38,799 bases of DNA from Candidatus Methanocorpusculum faecipullorum (GCA_018883755.1 JAHLFR010000013.1:1-38799), one strand, 5' to 3'; counted from the first letter of the stretch, positions 7,595 through 17,670 are shown. Numbers and translations: made by a program. Notes: a model not told the origin generated them from the letters alone.

Positions 7595-10351
7595 GTGCCG
7601 CACGAATACAAGAAATATCCGCATCAGCGAAAAAAGCCGTCCGTAAAAAAGCTGCAGGCCAAAAAACCCGCAGAAAAACCTCCGCGAAAGGAGATAAAGC
7701 CCGGTTATTATGTTGCCGCTGACAGTGATGATTATCTTACCAAATATCTGTACTGGTGTCCGCACTGCAATGTCCCGCTTGTTGCAAAAACCTGCTCGTG
7801 CAAGACTGAGACCAAAAAAATACCGCTTCAGCAGCCCTATGATATTCGTCCCGTACTTAAAGCGGATCATGATCTCCTGCTCTCTCTGATCCGTGACCGT
7901 TTTGGTCCCCGTGTTACCCTTCCGCATGTGATGATCTTCAACAAGGCAGGCGGCCTTGACCGGAATGATCTCGTCATTGCAAACGGTGTCAGGTTTGCCT
8001 GGCTCTGGTTTGATCCGGTTACCCACCGGTTCCGGCTTGATATTGAGGCAGAGGCTTTGCCGTATCTCGTCGGAAAAGCCGATAAGAACATCATCGATCT
8101 TGAAGCCTCTGCCTCCTCCTTACCTTCAGGCAGACTTGGCGGCAAAAAAATTGCAGTCACAGCACCTGATGCAACGGACGGAGTTGTTATCCTCAAATAC
8201 AAATCCAAGTACGGCACTGGTATCCTGAAGGACGGGTCCGTCCGCATCAAAGAGCTTGTTAGTGTGCAGCCGCTGCTTGGCATGGCAAATCCCACCTGGG
8301 AGGATGTGGTGGAGAAGAATGCCTTCCATCTCAAAAACATGGAACGTACCGCGGTCCGTGAGATCAAGCAGAACCTCGGTCTTGCACCTGCGGCAAACTG
8401 TTCCTTTTCCGGCGGCAAGGACAGTACCGCTGTCTGGCATATTGCACAGAAGGCCGGAGTTACCGATGCGTTTTTCATCGATACCGGTCTTGAGTTTCCG
8501 GAAACCATCGAGTTTGTTCAAAGTCAGAATGTCCGTCTTATTCAGAAAGCCGGTGACTTCTGGCAGGCTGTTGAGAAAGCAGGACCTCCCGGAAAGGATC
8601 ACCGCTGGTGCTGTAAACTTCTCAAACTCAATCCGCTGAAGGTACATCTTGCCGAGACCGGTCCCTGTGTCACTGTTCAGGGAAACCGCTGGTATGAGTC
8701 ATGGAGTCGCGCCTCCCTTGATGCCGTCTCCCGAAACCCGAACAACCCGCTGCAGATCAATCTCTCGCCACTTCGTTCCTGGCGTGCCCTTGATGTCTTC
8801 CTTTACCTCTGGCTGCGTGAGGTTCCGTACAATCCGCTGTATGAACGCGGGTATGAACGCATCGGCTGCTATCTCTGCCCTGCAATGCTGGAGTCTGAGC
8901 TTGCAACGATGCATGAAACCCATCCGGCAATGGCAGCACGATGGGATGAGTTCCTCAACCGCTGGGCAGCCGACAGAGGACTTCCGCCAGAGTTTATCAG
9001 CTGGGGTTTGTGGCGGTGGAAGGAGCTTCCTCCCAAAATGAAGGAGCTGGTCCGTGAAGCAGGCCTCGATCTCTCCGAAAAACCGGTGAAACGCAGCACA
9101 CCCTCGTCTGTTGCCCATCTCATGCCGGAGGGCAAGGCCGGAGACATTGTGGATGTTGAAAGTCCTGTTCCTGTTCCAGACTGGGAAGCTCTGCGCAGTC
9201 AGTTCCCGATGATTGGTGATCTGATTTATCTTGACAATGCCGCAACGTCCTTTGTTCCTGAACGTGTCCTTGCTGCCATGGATCAGTTTGAGCGGACGTA
9301 CCGGGCAAATGTCGGCAGGGGTGTTCACCGGCTGACGCGGATTGCAAGCCAGAAGTACTGGCATTCCCATGAGAAGGTTTCCGCCTTCATCCACGGGGAA
9401 GGGGGTACCACGGTGTTTGTGAAAAACACCACCGAAGCGGTCACTATGATCGCCCGCGGACTTTCGTGGAAACCCGGGGATGTCATTGTTACCACAGTAC
9501 TTGAGCATCACTCAAACCTCCTTCCCTGGCGTGCGCTGGAGAAGTTCGGTGTTACGCTGCGGGTGGTTGGTCTCCGGCCGGATCTTACGCTTGATATGGA
9601 TGCGTTTGCAGCAGCAATGGATGCCTCCGTCCGGCTGGTTGCCGTAACACAGGCATCGAATGTGACCGGTACCATTGTCCCGGTTGCGGAGATTGCAGAG
9701 CTGTGCCGGAGGTATGGTGCACTTCTTGCTGTTGATGCCGCACAGTCTGCTCCCCACATGCAGATTGACGTTCGAAAGCTTGGTGTGGATTTTCTCTCCT
9801 TCTCCGGTCACAAAATGTGCGGCCCGACCGGAACCGGTGTACTCTGGATGAAGGAACCTATCCTGGAACCGCTGTTTCTTGGAGGTGGGATGGTTGAGCA
9901 TGTCACTGATGATGGTTTCACACCGGCGGAGGGTTTCCACCGGTACGAGGCGGGAACACCAAACATCGCGGGCGGCATTGGTCTTGGAGAGGCTGCCGAA
10001 TTCTTGCAGGAGATTGGTATGCCGCAGATCGAGGCGCGGGAACGGGAACTCTCCTGCAGGCTGATCGAAAAACTCTCTGCAATTCCCGGCGTCCGGGTCT
10101 ATGCACCGTCAGATCCTGTCATGCGCATAGGTGTTGTCTCCTTTACCATTGACGGCATATCCCCGCATGAAGCCGCACAGTATTTGGATGACGAAGGCGG
10201 CATTCTGGTGCGGTCCGGAATGCACTGTGCTGAACCGCTGATGCGGTATCTCGGCTGTCCGGAAGGAACCCTCCGTGCAAGTCTTGCTTTCTACAACACT
10301 GAAAGTGAGATTGACACCCTTGCGGCAACTGTTCGGGAGATGGTTTCATGA
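7595..10351 (+). CDS. PP-loop (PAPS-reductase-like) domain fused to a class-V cysteine desulfurase
   Basis: 918 residues in one uninterrupted frame. Residues 1-36 are a Lys/Pro-rich tail. Residues 55-69 are a zinc-ribbon-like C-x2-C ... C-x-C. Residues about 100-225 form a PUA-like region common in archaeal PAPS-reductase relatives. The PP-loop SGGKDS is at 272-277, WCCKLL at 338-343 and GCYLCPA at 424-430. After a linker (about 490-535) comes a SufS/Csd-type desulfurase: YLDNAATSF (545-553), LEHHSNLLPW, DAAQS (714-718), the PLP lysine K740 in SFSGHKMCG, and the persulfide Cys C878 in RSGMHCAEP. A desulfurase joined to an ATP-pyrophosphatase resembles IscS with ThiI/MnmA, so sulfur transfer to tRNA or a cofactor is inferred. 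Sulfate reduction is less likely. The start is a GTG without Shine-Dalgarno. Confidence 0.9.
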   Translation: MPHEYKKYPHQRKKPSVKKLQAKKPAEKPPRKEIKPGYYVAADSDDYLTKYLYWCPHCNVPLVAKTCSCKTETKKIPLQQPYDIRPVLKADHDLLLSLIRDRFGPRVTLPHVMIFNKAGGLDRNDLVIANGVRFAWLWFDPVTHRFRLDIEAEALPYLVGKADKNIIDLEASASSLPSGRLGGKKIAVTAPDATDGVVILKYKSKYGTGILKDGSVRIKELVSVQPLLGMANPTWEDVVEKNAFHLKNMERTAVREIKQNLGLAPAANCSFSGGKDSTAVWHIAQKAGVTDAFFIDTGLEFPETIEFVQSQNVRLIQKAGDFWQAVEKAGPPGKDHRWCCKLLKLNPLKVHLAETGPCVTVQGNRWYESWSRASLDAVSRNPNNPLQINLSPLRSWRALDVFLYLWLREVPYNPLYERGYERIGCYLCPAMLESELATMHETHPAMAARWDEFLNRWAADRGLPPEFISWGLWRWKELPPKMKELVREAGLDLSEKPVKRSTPSSVAHLMPEGKAGDIVDVESPVPVPDWEALRSQFPMIGDLIYLDNAATSFVPERVLAAMDQFERTYRANVGRGVHRLTRIASQKYWHSHEKVSAFIHGEGGTTVFVKNTTEAVTMIARGLSWKPGDVIVTTVLEHHSNLLPWRALEKFGVTLRVVGLRPDLTLDMDAFAAAMDASVRLVAVTQASNVTGTIVPVAEIAELCRRYGALLAVDAAQSAPHMQIDVRKLGVDFLSFSGHKMCGPTGTGVLWMKEPILEPLFLGGGMVEHVTDDGFTPAEGFHRYEAGTPNIAGGIGLGEAAEFLQEIGMPQIEARERELSCRLIEKLSAIPGVRVYAPSDPVMRIGVVSFTIDGISPHEAAQYLDDEGGILVRSGMHCAEPLMRYLGCPEGTLRASLAFYNTESEIDTLAATVREMVS

Positions 10352-11061
10352 AAACCGTCCTGACCCTTCTTGTGGACTGTGCCGGTGTGTTTGAGGGCAG
10401 CAGAACCGCCGCTGCAAACATGCCGGTGAAAAAATTCATCGGATGCCTCCCTCCCTCCCTGCCGGTCCGTATCCTCCGTTACTCGGACACTGCCATGTGG
10501 CACATCGGTCCTGAGCCGGTTCTAGCTGGGGATCTGGAGTGGACGGACATCCCGTCAGGAGGATATCTCTCTTCCCTTGCCCATGCGGCAAATCTTGCGG
10601 GACAGAGTCTTCAGATAGCGCCTGATGTACAAAATATTGTTCTTCTCATCTCTGACGGCGCCCTCTCCGATCCTGAGGAGATTTTGCAGGCTGTGCTTGC
10701 GAAACGCTTTGATCCATCCGTCATTCGCGCAGCAGTACCCCTTACCACGGATGTGGACAGTGCCGTCCTCCGTATGTTTGCGGGAGACAACGTCTATGAT
10801 CCGTCAGTTCTTCTTGACCCGCGTCCCTTCCTCTCCTCATTTGGAGAGTCCCCGGCTCCGTCGGTTTCACACCCGGCTACAGGGCAGATTGTTCTTTCCT
10901 GTACTATTGCGCTTGACGGCGGAGACTCGTTTTCCCTTTCTGTTGCCGGGACGGATATTGATCAGGTCAAGGAGGAGATGAAGACATCTCTTGCAGGCTT
11001 TGGTACCCGTGACGTTCAGATCAGACAGAAAATCGCGGAGTACATCTCGCGGGTACTGTAA
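10348..11061 (+). CDS. von Willebrand factor A-like protein with degenerate metal site
   Basis: 237 residues starting in an ATGA overlap with the fusion enzyme, so translationally coupled. The fold pattern is vWA: an N-terminal strand [12 protein letters not shown] where MIDAS DxSxS would sit, [14 protein letters not shown] in the Thr position, and [15 protein letters not shown], the typical second-Asp strand. The MIDAS serines are missing (D10-C-A-G-V), so metal binding is doubtful. About 50 residues at the C-terminus form an extra alpha-beta unit. It recalls TerY-type vWA proteins. A scaffolding or regulatory role for the upstream sulfur enzyme is inferred from coupling only. Confidence 0.65.
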   Translation: MKTVLTLLVDCAGVFEGSRTAAANMPVKKFIGCLPPSLPVRILRYSDTAMWHIGPEPVLAGDLEWTDIPSGGYLSSLAHAANLAGQSLQIAPDVQNIVLLISDGALSDPEEILQAVLAKRFDPSVIRAAVPLTTDVDSAVLRMFAGDNVYDPSVLLDPRPFLSSFGESPAPSVSHPATGQIVLSCTIALDGGDSFSLSVAGTDIDQVKEEMKTSLAGFGTRDVQIRQKIAEYISRVL

Positions 11062-11064
11062 CCT

Positions 11065-11090
11065 TTCCCCTTTTTGTTTTCACTTTTTTG
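11065..11090 (+). terminator. pyrimidine/T-rich terminator
   Basis: Two T-runs (11071-11075 and 11084-11089) within ttccccttttt and cactttttt lie just after the stop at 11061 and before the pyrG promoter. Confidence 0.4.
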
Positions 11091-11168
11091 GGTGCCTGTA
11101 TCTTGTGTAAATCCTGTATTACTCCTGCCCAAAGAACACTCAACCCCTCAGTTTCAATACCTCTGCCC

Positions 11169-11180
11169 TCCAATATAACA
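11169..11180 (+). promoter_or_regulatory. probable pyrG promoter TATA box
   Basis: ctccaatataac at 11169-11180 places a transcription start near 11197-11205, giving a very short leader before ATG 11214. A second A/T element (ttatttaattt, 11184 onward) is close to the start and less likely. Confidence 0.35.
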
Positions 11181-11213
11181 GCATTATTTAATTTGAAACA
11201 GCGGGGACACAAG

Positions 11214-12800
11214 ATGAAGTATGTAGTTGTAACCGGCGGTGTGATGAGCGGCCTTGGAAAAGGCATTACCGCTGCGTCCATTGGACGAATTCTCATCAAC
11301 AGAGGCTACCACGTAACCTCCGTCAAGATCGACCCGTACTTAAACATTGACGCGGGTCTCATGAACCCGGCCCAGCACGGAGAAGTCTTTGTGTTAAAGG
11401 ATGGTGGTGAGGCTGATCTTGATCTGGGAAACTATGAGCGGTTCCTTGACATCGAGCTTACTCGGGATCACAATCTGACCACCGGAAAGATCTACTCCTC
11501 TGTTATTCAGAAAGAGCGTCACGGCGATTATCTTGGAGCGACCGTCCAGATCATCCCGCACATCACCGACGAGATCAAAGACAGAATCAAACATGCCGCA
11601 GAAAGCTGGACCGACAAGGACGGCAACCACGCGGAGATCTGTATTGTCGAGGTCGGCGGTACAGTTGGTGATATTGAAAGCATGCCGTTCCTTGAGGCGG
11701 TTCGTCAGATGCACTGGGAGTACGGCAACGGCGATTTTGTTCTTGTTCACGTAACCCTTCTTCCGGCAGACACGATGGGTGACCTCAAGACGAAACCGAC
11801 GCAGCACTCCGTGAAAGCACTGCGTGAACTCGGCCTCGAAGCTGATCTGATCGTCGGCAGAAGCACGCTGCCGGTCTCGCTTTCCACCAAGCGCAAGATC
11901 TCCTCCTTCTGTGATGTCGATGTCTCCGCTGTCATCAGTGCCACAACCGCTCCTGACACCTACCTTGTTCCCATGGAACTGGAAAAGGAGGGAATGGCAG
12001 ACATTCTCCTGCCGCTTCTCAAGCTCTCGCCCGGCAAACCGGACAACAGCTGGTACTCCATCGTCTCCCGCGAGTACACCAACCGTGTCAGAATCGGCAT
12101 CATCACCAAATATGGTGTTGAGGATGTGTACATCTCCATTAAAGAGGCACTCAAGCATGCCGGTCGTCAGCTCTCGACCGAGGTCGTCATCGAGTGGCTG
12201 GACGCAGAGAAGTACACAACCCAGGACCTTGCTGATCTTGACGGTATTCTGATCCCGGGAGGTTTCGGCAACCGCGGTATTGAGGGTATGATCGGTGCAA
12301 TCACCTATGCCCGTGAACACAAGAAACCCCTGCTTGGTCTGTGCCTTGGATTCCAGCTCTCCGTCATTGAGTTTGCCAGAAACGTTGTAGGCTACCGCGA
12401 TGCAACCAGTGCCGAGATGGGTGAGGGAACTCCGGTCATCGCTCTTCTGCCTGAGCAGGAGGGTGTTGATGACCTTGGCGGAACAATGCGGCTTGGTGAT
12501 TACCCGGTGCAGCTTGCCGCAGACTCGCGGCTTGCAAAACTTTACGGTGCAACCGAAGTTGTTGAACGCCACCGCCACCGCTATGAGGTCAACCCCGAAT
12601 ACATCGAGGAGATCGAGGCGAAAGGTCTGCGGTTTGTGGGAAAGAACGGGCGCCGCATGGAGGCTCTGGAGCTGCCGGACCACCCGTACTTTGTTGCAAC
12701 CCAGTTCCACCCCGAGTTCCGGTCCCGTCCGACCCGCCCCTCGGCACCGTTCATCGGCTTTGTCGAAGCATGCCTTGCAAACCACACCAAAAAAGAGTAA
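11214..12800 (+). CDS. pyrG: CTP synthase
   Basis: 528 residues, family length. It converts UTP to CTP using glutamine and ATP. The N-terminal synthetase domain begins [16 protein letters not shown] (P-loop) and contains [11 protein letters not shown] and [18 protein letters not shown]. The C-terminal class-I glutamine amidotransferase has IPGGFGNRG, the nucleophile in LGLCLGFQ and the H-x-E in QFHPEF. A longer in-frame start at 11088 adds a non-conserved Cys-rich stretch and is rejected. First gene of a tight cluster: guaA begins 3 bases after its stop. Confidence 0.97.
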   Translation: MKYVVVTGGVMSGLGKGITAASIGRILINRGYHVTSVKIDPYLNIDAGLMNPAQHGEVFVLKDGGEADLDLGNYERFLDIELTRDHNLTTGKIYSSVIQKERHGDYLGATVQIIPHITDEIKDRIKHAAESWTDKDGNHAEICIVEVGGTVGDIESMPFLEAVRQMHWEYGNGDFVLVHVTLLPADTMGDLKTKPTQHSVKALRELGLEADLIVGRSTLPVSLSTKRKISSFCDVDVSAVISATTAPDTYLVPMELEKEGMADILLPLLKLSPGKPDNSWYSIVSREYTNRVRIGIITKYGVEDVYISIKEALKHAGRQLSTEVVIEWLDAEKYTTQDLADLDGILIPGGFGNRGIEGMIGAITYAREHKKPLLGLCLGFQLSVIEFARNVVGYRDATSAEMGEGTPVIALLPEQEGVDDLGGTMRLGDYPVQLAADSRLAKLYGATEVVERHRHRYEVNPEYIEEIEAKGLRFVGKNGRRMEALELPDHPYFVATQFHPEFRSRPTRPSAPFIGFVEACLANHTKKE

Positions 12801-12803
12801 ATC

Positions 12804-14339
12804 ATGGAATCGATTCTTGTCCTTGACTTCGGCGGTCAGTACAACCAGCTGATTGCCCGCCGCGTCCGCGAAGCGAACGTCTACTGTGATGTAAAGCCCT
12901 GTACGATTTCGCTTGATGAGATCACCGCCGGAAACTACATGGGTATCATCTTTACCGGCGGTCCGGCCTCTGTGTATGCGGACGGTGCTCCCCGTGTGGA
13001 TCCGGGAGTGTTTTCGCTTGGCCTTCCGATTCTCGGTATCTGTTACGGTGCACAGCTGACCGCGTTCACGCTCGGCGGTAAAGTTTCCTCCGGGGCAACC
13101 GCTCTGACCCGCGAGTACGGAAAAACACCGCTTTCTCTTAAGGAAAGCAAACTTTTTGCAGGCATTCCAAAAGAGACCTCCTGCTGGATGAGTCACGGCG
13201 ACTATATCAGCGAACTTCCCGCAGGGTTCTCTGCTACCGCAACCACGCCGGGCTGTCCGTTTGCCGCACTGGAAAACCCTGACAAAAAGATCTATGCGGT
13301 TCAGTTCCACCCTGAGGTTCTGCACACCCCTGAAGGAATGGCTATGATCCGAAACTTCCTGTACGGTGTCTGCGGCTGTACCGGAACCTGGCACATGTCC
13401 TCGTTTGTGGACAACATGGTTGCCCATCTGCGGGAAAAGATCGGCGACAAAAAAGTGCTCTGTGCTCTCTCCGGCGGCGTGGACTCATCGGTTGCCGCAG
13501 TCCTTGTGCACAAGGCTGTCGGCAAACAGCTGACCTGTATCTTTGTGGATCACGGTCTGCTGCGCAAAAACGAGGGAGACGAGGTTGAAGAGGTCTTCAG
13601 AAACCAGTACGACATCAATCTGATCCGCGTAAATGCCGAGGATCGGTTCCTTGCAAAGCTTGCAGGAGTTTCCGATCCGGAACAGAAACGGAAGATCATC
13701 GGTGCGGAGTTCATTCATGTCTTTGAGGAGGAGGCAAAAAAGATCGGAACGGTTGATTTCCTTGTGCAGGGTACCATTTACCCGGATGTCATCGAGTCCG
13801 GTCCCGGAAATGCCGCAGTCATCAAGAGCCATCACAACGTCGGCGGTCTGCCGGATCATGTGGACTTCAAAGAAATCATCGAACCGCTTCGCATTCTCTT
13901 CAAGGATGAGGTGCGTGCTGCGGGTGTTGAACTCGGCATTCCGGAACATCTTGTGTGGCGCCAGCCGTTCCCGGGTCCGGGTCTTGCCATCCGCGTCATC
14001 GGTGACATCACCAAGGAGAAGCTCGACATTCTCCGTGATGCGGATGCTATCTTCCGTGAGGAGGTTGCAGCCGCAGGTCTTGGCCGTGCGATCAATCAGT
14101 ACTTTGCGGCCTTAACCAATATGCGCAGTGTCGGTGTCATGGGCGATGAACGTACGTACGATTATGCCATTGCACTGCGTGCGGTGACGACGACCGACTT
14201 CATGACAGCCGACTGGGCACAGATTCCCTATCCGGTACTGGAAAAAATATCCAGCAGAATCATCAATGAGGTTCGCCACGTGAATCGTGTTCTGTATGAT
14301 ATCACGAGCAAACCCCCTGCAACCATTGAATATGAGTGA
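12804..14339 (+). CDS. guaA: GMP synthase (glutamine-hydrolysing), single-chain form
   Basis: 511 residues. It amidates XMP to GMP. The N-terminal class-I amidotransferase has nucleophile C80 in LGICYGAQL and FHPEV at 168-172. The ATP-pyrophosphatase domain has LSGGVDSS (222-229), and the C-terminal dimerisation domain ends KPPATIEYE. Many archaea split this enzyme into separate GuaAa and GuaAb subunits, so the fused form is notable. It lies 3 bases after pyrG, and its stop overlaps or abuts the next start, indicating one nucleotide-biosynthesis transcript. Confidence 0.97.
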   Translation: MESILVLDFGGQYNQLIARRVREANVYCDVKPCTISLDEITAGNYMGIIFTGGPASVYADGAPRVDPGVFSLGLPILGICYGAQLTAFTLGGKVSSGATALTREYGKTPLSLKESKLFAGIPKETSCWMSHGDYISELPAGFSATATTPGCPFAALENPDKKIYAVQFHPEVLHTPEGMAMIRNFLYGVCGCTGTWHMSSFVDNMVAHLREKIGDKKVLCALSGGVDSSVAAVLVHKAVGKQLTCIFVDHGLLRKNEGDEVEEVFRNQYDINLIRVNAEDRFLAKLAGVSDPEQKRKIIGAEFIHVFEEEAKKIGTVDFLVQGTIYPDVIESGPGNAAVIKSHHNVGGLPDHVDFKEIIEPLRILFKDEVRAAGVELGIPEHLVWRQPFPGPGLAIRVIGDITKEKLDILRDADAIFREEVAAAGLGRAINQYFAALTNMRSVGVMGDERTYDYAIALRAVTTTDFMTADWAQIPYPVLEKISSRIINEVRHVNRVLYDITSKPPATIEYE

Positions 14340-14344
14340 TACGT

Positions 14345-15472
14345 ATGCTAACCTCCAAAGAACTTGATGAAAAATACTATATGCCCGCCTTCGGACGGGA
14401 CATGGAGATCGTCCTGGGGAAAGACTGCCACGTCTGGGACAGTACCGGGAAAAAATATCTTGATCTGGTCGCAGGTATTGCGGTGTGCAGTACCGGGCAC
14501 TGTCATCCGGCGGTAACCACTGCTATCTGCAAACAGGCGCAGACGCTGATCCACTGCTCTAATCTCTACTATGTGCCGGGTCAGGCAGAGCTTGCTGAAA
14601 AACTCTCGAAGGCTTCCGGTCTTGGAAAGGTCTTCTTCGGAAACTCCGGTGCCGAGGCAAATGATGCGGCGATGAAACTTGCCATCCGTGCAACCGGCCG
14701 CCACGAGTTCGTCTCCTTTGAGCATGACTTCCACGGAAGAACCGTGGGTTCTCTTGCCTGTACCCACAAGCCTGCAATCCGCGAGCCGTTTGAGCCGCTT
14801 GGTATTCCCTGCAAGTTCAGTCCCTACGGGGATATTGAGGCACTGAAAGAATTTGTGACAAAGAAGACCGCCGCGGTTATCCTTGAACCGATTCAGGGTG
14901 AGACCGGTGTCATTATTCCGCCCGATGATTTCCTGCCTGGCGTCCGCGACATCTGTGATGATGCAGGAGCTTTGATGATCTGTGATGAGGTACAGACCGG
15001 TATGGGCAGAACCGGTAAATGGTTTGCTTTCCAGCATTCATCCATCCAGCCGGATATCATCAGTCTTGCCAAGGGTGTTGCATCCGGTATTCCGATGGGT
15101 GCAATCATCGCACGCGAGGGTCTGGAGTTTACGAGAGGCGAGCACGGCAGTACCTTTGCAGGAGGTCCGATTGCCTGTGCCGCCGGAAATGCGACGTTTG
15201 ATGTGCTGAAGCCGCTTGTGCCAAAGGTTACTGCAAAGGGCGAGCGGTTCAGAAAAGGTCTGGAAAAACTGAACCCGCGTGTGCGGGGTCTGATGGTCGG
15301 ATTCACTGCGGGTGAGAAAGCTCCGGCAATTGCAGAGTACTGCCGTGAGCATGGTGTTCTGATCAACGTTGCCGGCGGAGAAAACATCCGGATTGTTCCG
15401 CCGCTCGTAATTGAGAACCGCGAGATCGATTACGCTATTGGCATCATCAATGAAGCAGCAGAGTCCGTCTAA
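14345..15472 (+). CDS. argD: acetylornithine / class-III aminotransferase
   Basis: 375 residues from ATG 14345; a GTG at 14336 overlapping the guaA stop is an alternative. It is a PLP fold-type I class-III enzyme: YLDLVAGIAVCSTGHCHP near the N-terminus, NSGAEANDAAMKLA, DEVQTGMGRTG, and the PLP lysine in SLAKGVASGIPMGA. This set and length match acetylornithine aminotransferase (arginine biosynthesis: N-acetylglutamate semialdehyde to N-acetylornithine). A related omega-aminotransferase cannot be fully excluded. Its last 23 bases overlap hisC. Confidence 0.92.
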   Translation: MLTSKELDEKYYMPAFGRDMEIVLGKDCHVWDSTGKKYLDLVAGIAVCSTGHCHPAVTTAICKQAQTLIHCSNLYYVPGQAELAEKLSKASGLGKVFFGNSGAEANDAAMKLAIRATGRHEFVSFEHDFHGRTVGSLACTHKPAIREPFEPLGIPCKFSPYGDIEALKEFVTKKTAAVILEPIQGETGVIIPPDDFLPGVRDICDDAGALMICDEVQTGMGRTGKWFAFQHSSIQPDIISLAKGVASGIPMGAIIAREGLEFTRGEHGSTFAGGPIACAAGNATFDVLKPLVPKVTAKGERFRKGLEKLNPRVRGLMVGFTAGEKAPAIAEYCREHGVLINVAGGENIRIVPPLVIENREIDYAIGIINEAAESV

Positions 15473-16529
15473 GGAGACTCTCTGCCGTGAACTTTACACA
15501 AAGACCGGTTATGTCTTTGCAAAGTCCCCGGCTGAGATCGCGGCGGCGTCGGGATTTGCCGAGGTCGCCATGCTTGGCAGTAATGAAAATCCCTATCCGC
15601 CGTCTCCGGCGGTTCTCAAGGCTGCGGAGGCTGCGCTTGCTGCAGCGAACCGGTATCCTGATCCTAAAACAGAGGAGTTTATCGCTGCACTGCGCCGGTA
15701 TGTGTATGATCATCCGGTGGTGACCTCGGGTCTTGGTATGGACGGCGTGATTGAAACGGTTATCAGAACCCTTGTCTCTCCCGGAGAGAAGATTGTGGTT
15801 TCCACGCCGACCTTTTCCGTGTATGGGCTTGATGCAGCGGCAGCGTCCGCACGTCTTGTGAATGTGCCGCGGGCTGCGGATTTTTCCGTGGATGTGGATG
15901 CGTTCATTGCGGAGGCTGCGGATGCGAAGCTTTCGTTTCTGTGTACTCCAAACAACCCGACAGGAACAGTCACCGGCACTGCGGATATTGAGCGGATATT
16001 ATCCGAGATCTCCGGTGTTCTCTTCCTTGATAATGCGTATGTGGAGTTCTGTGATGTGGATTATCTGCCGCTTCTGAAGAAGTACGATAATCTTGTCATC
16101 GGCAGAACGCTTTCGAAGGTGTACGGTCTTGCAGGTCTGCGGGTTGGATACGGTTTTGTTCCTGCATGGCTGGAGGGTCCGTACCGTTCGGCTGCAACTC
16201 CGTTTACCCTGAACCGCGTGTCCGAGGCGGCGGCAATTGCTGCGGTTTCAGATACCGCGTACCGTGACAACTTCATTGCCCATGTGCGGAAGTGGCGTGA
16301 GACGTTTGTCCGTGAGATTCCGTTCCCGGTTCTTGCGAGCGGTGCAAACTTCGTGCTGTTTGATGTTGCTCCGATGGCGAGCAATGAGGCGATGGAGGCG
16401 TTTGCAAAAGCAGGTGTTCTTGTCCGTTCGTGTGCGAGCTTCCCGGGTCTTGGGGAGACGTTTGTCCGCGTCTCTGTCGGGGATGTGTGGGAGAATGAAC
16501 GGTTCCTTGCGGCGGTGAAGCAGCTGTGA
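15450..16529 (+). CDS. hisC: histidinol-phosphate aminotransferase
   Basis: 359 residues, class-I/II PLP enzyme. Landmarks are GSNENPYPPSP, the CTPNNPTGTVTG segment, LDNAYVEF, the PLP lysine in GRTLSKVYGLAGLRVGY and the C-terminal VRVSVG. It transaminates imidazole-acetol phosphate in histidine synthesis. ATG 15450 lies inside the end of argD, a 23-base overlap. The track-level start 13 codons earlier is less likely. No other his genes are nearby, so it belongs to a mixed amino-acid/nucleotide cluster. Confidence 0.92.
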   Translation: MKQQSPSKETLCRELYTKTGYVFAKSPAEIAAASGFAEVAMLGSNENPYPPSPAVLKAAEAALAAANRYPDPKTEEFIAALRRYVYDHPVVTSGLGMDGVIETVIRTLVSPGEKIVVSTPTFSVYGLDAAAASARLVNVPRAADFSVDVDAFIAEAADAKLSFLCTPNNPTGTVTGTADIERILSEISGVLFLDNAYVEFCDVDYLPLLKKYDNLVIGRTLSKVYGLAGLRVGYGFVPAWLEGPYRSAATPFTLNRVSEAAAIAAVSDTAYRDNFIAHVRKWRETFVREIPFPVLASGANFVLFDVAPMASNEAMEAFAKAGVLVRSCASFPGLGETFVRVSVGDVWENERFLAAVKQL

Positions 16530-17038
16530 TGATCGGGATTACCGGAACGCCGGGTACGGGTAAGTCTGCGGTAGCGGATGAGCTGCGCAGGCGTGGTCTT
16601 CCGGTGACCGATCTGAAGACAACCGTTTCTCCCTACATTGTGGAGCACGACTCGGTCCGCGATGCGGATGAGGTGGATGTTGATGCGTGGGCTGACGCTT
16701 TTCCCTACCAGGATGGGTACGTGGAAGGGGCGATTGCCCATTTTCTTGCGTGCGATAAGATCATTGTTCTCCGGTGCAGGCCGGATGTGCTGAAGGACAG
16801 GCTTTCCCGGCGCGGATACTCTGCTGGGAAGATTGCGGAGAACTGCCAGGCTGAGGCGCTGGATGTGATTTTGTCGGAGACTGCGGACATGTTCGCTTCG
16901 GAACAAGTATATGAGATAGATACGACAAATAGAGATGTAATTTCTGTTGCCGATCTGATTGTCTCGTTTGCGGCGGATGAGATCCCTGCTTCGTTTGGGA
17001 CAATCGACTGGTCAGAGTTTCTGGACCCGATGTTATGA
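16529..17038 (+). CDS. AK6/Fap7-type adenylate kinase family protein
   Basis: 169 residues with the P-loop GTPGTGKS at residues 5-12, and an RxxxR-type element (CRPDVLKDRLSRRGYS) followed by KIAENCQAEALDV, which are hallmarks of AK6 (Fap7). Family members have adenylate kinase activity and help mature the small ribosomal subunit with uS11. ATG 16529 overlaps the hisC stop (TGATG); GTG 16526 is an alternative. The next gene begins in an ATGA overlap at its stop. Confidence 0.9.
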   Translation: MIGITGTPGTGKSAVADELRRRGLPVTDLKTTVSPYIVEHDSVRDADEVDVDAWADAFPYQDGYVEGAIAHFLACDKIIVLRCRPDVLKDRLSRRGYSAGKIAENCQAEALDVILSETADMFASEQVYEIDTTNRDVISVADLIVSFAADEIPASFGTIDWSEFLDPML

Positions 17039-17670
17039 CGCTTGATTCGTACCGTTCGAAAGTTGCCTTTATTGTGACGCCGTTTGCCAAGGCTGTTGCC
17101 GCACTGCATCTGACGCCAAATGCCTGTACTGTGCTGGCACTTCTTGCGGCTGCGGCTTCGGGTATCTTCTTTGGTCTGGGGGAGACGCTGATTGCGGTTG
17201 TTCTTGTGCTGGTTAGTGCGTTTTTTGATGCCATTGACGGTGCTGTGGCGCGGCTGACTGGTATTGCCAGTCCTGCGGGTGATTATCTGGATCATGTGTT
17301 TGACCGGTATGCGGATATTTTCATTATTACGGGTATTTTCGCATGGGGTACGTTTACCTGGACCTGCGAGGTTCCGGCATGGGCGATTGGTGTGTTTGCG
17401 ATGACGGGTGTTCTGATGTCGTCATATCTTGGGACGCAGGCCCAGGCGGTTGGTCTGAAGCGGAATTACGGCGGTATTCTCGGCAGGGCTGATCGGCTGG
17501 TGCTTCTGATGGTGTTTGGTGCGGTTGAGGTTGTGGTTCCGTCTCCACTGTTCCTGGGTCTTCCGGCGCTCGGGTGGCTGCTGGTGATCTTTGGTGTGTT
17601 CGGTCATGTGACGGCGGTTCAGCGGTTTGTGAGCGGCTGGCGTGAGCTGAATGCTCCAAGGAAGGAGTAA
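17035..17670 (+). CDS. CDP-alcohol phosphatidyltransferase, probable archaetidylinositol-phosphate synthase
   Basis: 211 residues with about six membrane helices. The complete catalytic motif D-x2-D-G-x2-A-R-x8-G-x3-D-x3-D is present: D65, D68, G69, A72, R73, G82, D86, D90. It joins CDP-archaeol to a polar alcohol at the membrane. The N-terminus MTLDSYRSKV resembles archaetidylinositol-phosphate synthases, so inositol phosphate is the favoured acceptor. Archaetidylglycerol or serine alternatives remain open. The gene overlaps the AK6 stop by 4 bases and ends the cluster; T-runs follow. Confidence 0.85.
   Translation: MTLDSYRSKVAFIVTPFAKAVAALHLTPNACTVLALLAAAASGIFFGLGETLIAVVLVLVSAFFDAIDGAVARLTGIASPAGDYLDHVFDRYADIFIITGIFAWGTFTWTCEVPAWAIGVFAMTGVLMSSYLGTQAQAVGLKRNYGGILGRADRLVLLMVFGAVEVVVPSPLFLGLPALGWLLVIFGVFGHVTAVQRFVSGWRELNAPRKE

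Noticed and set aside
7595-10351. Fusion enzyme as an annotation artefact of two genes
   Set aside because: The frame is continuous, no stop or plausible internal Shine-Dalgarno start is seen at the linker (about residues 490-535), and the linker is ordinary coding sequence.
11394-13427. 677-codon open frame on the minus strand across pyrG and guaA
   Set aside because: Antisense shadow created by codon bias; it spans two well-identified genes and contains no recognisable domain.
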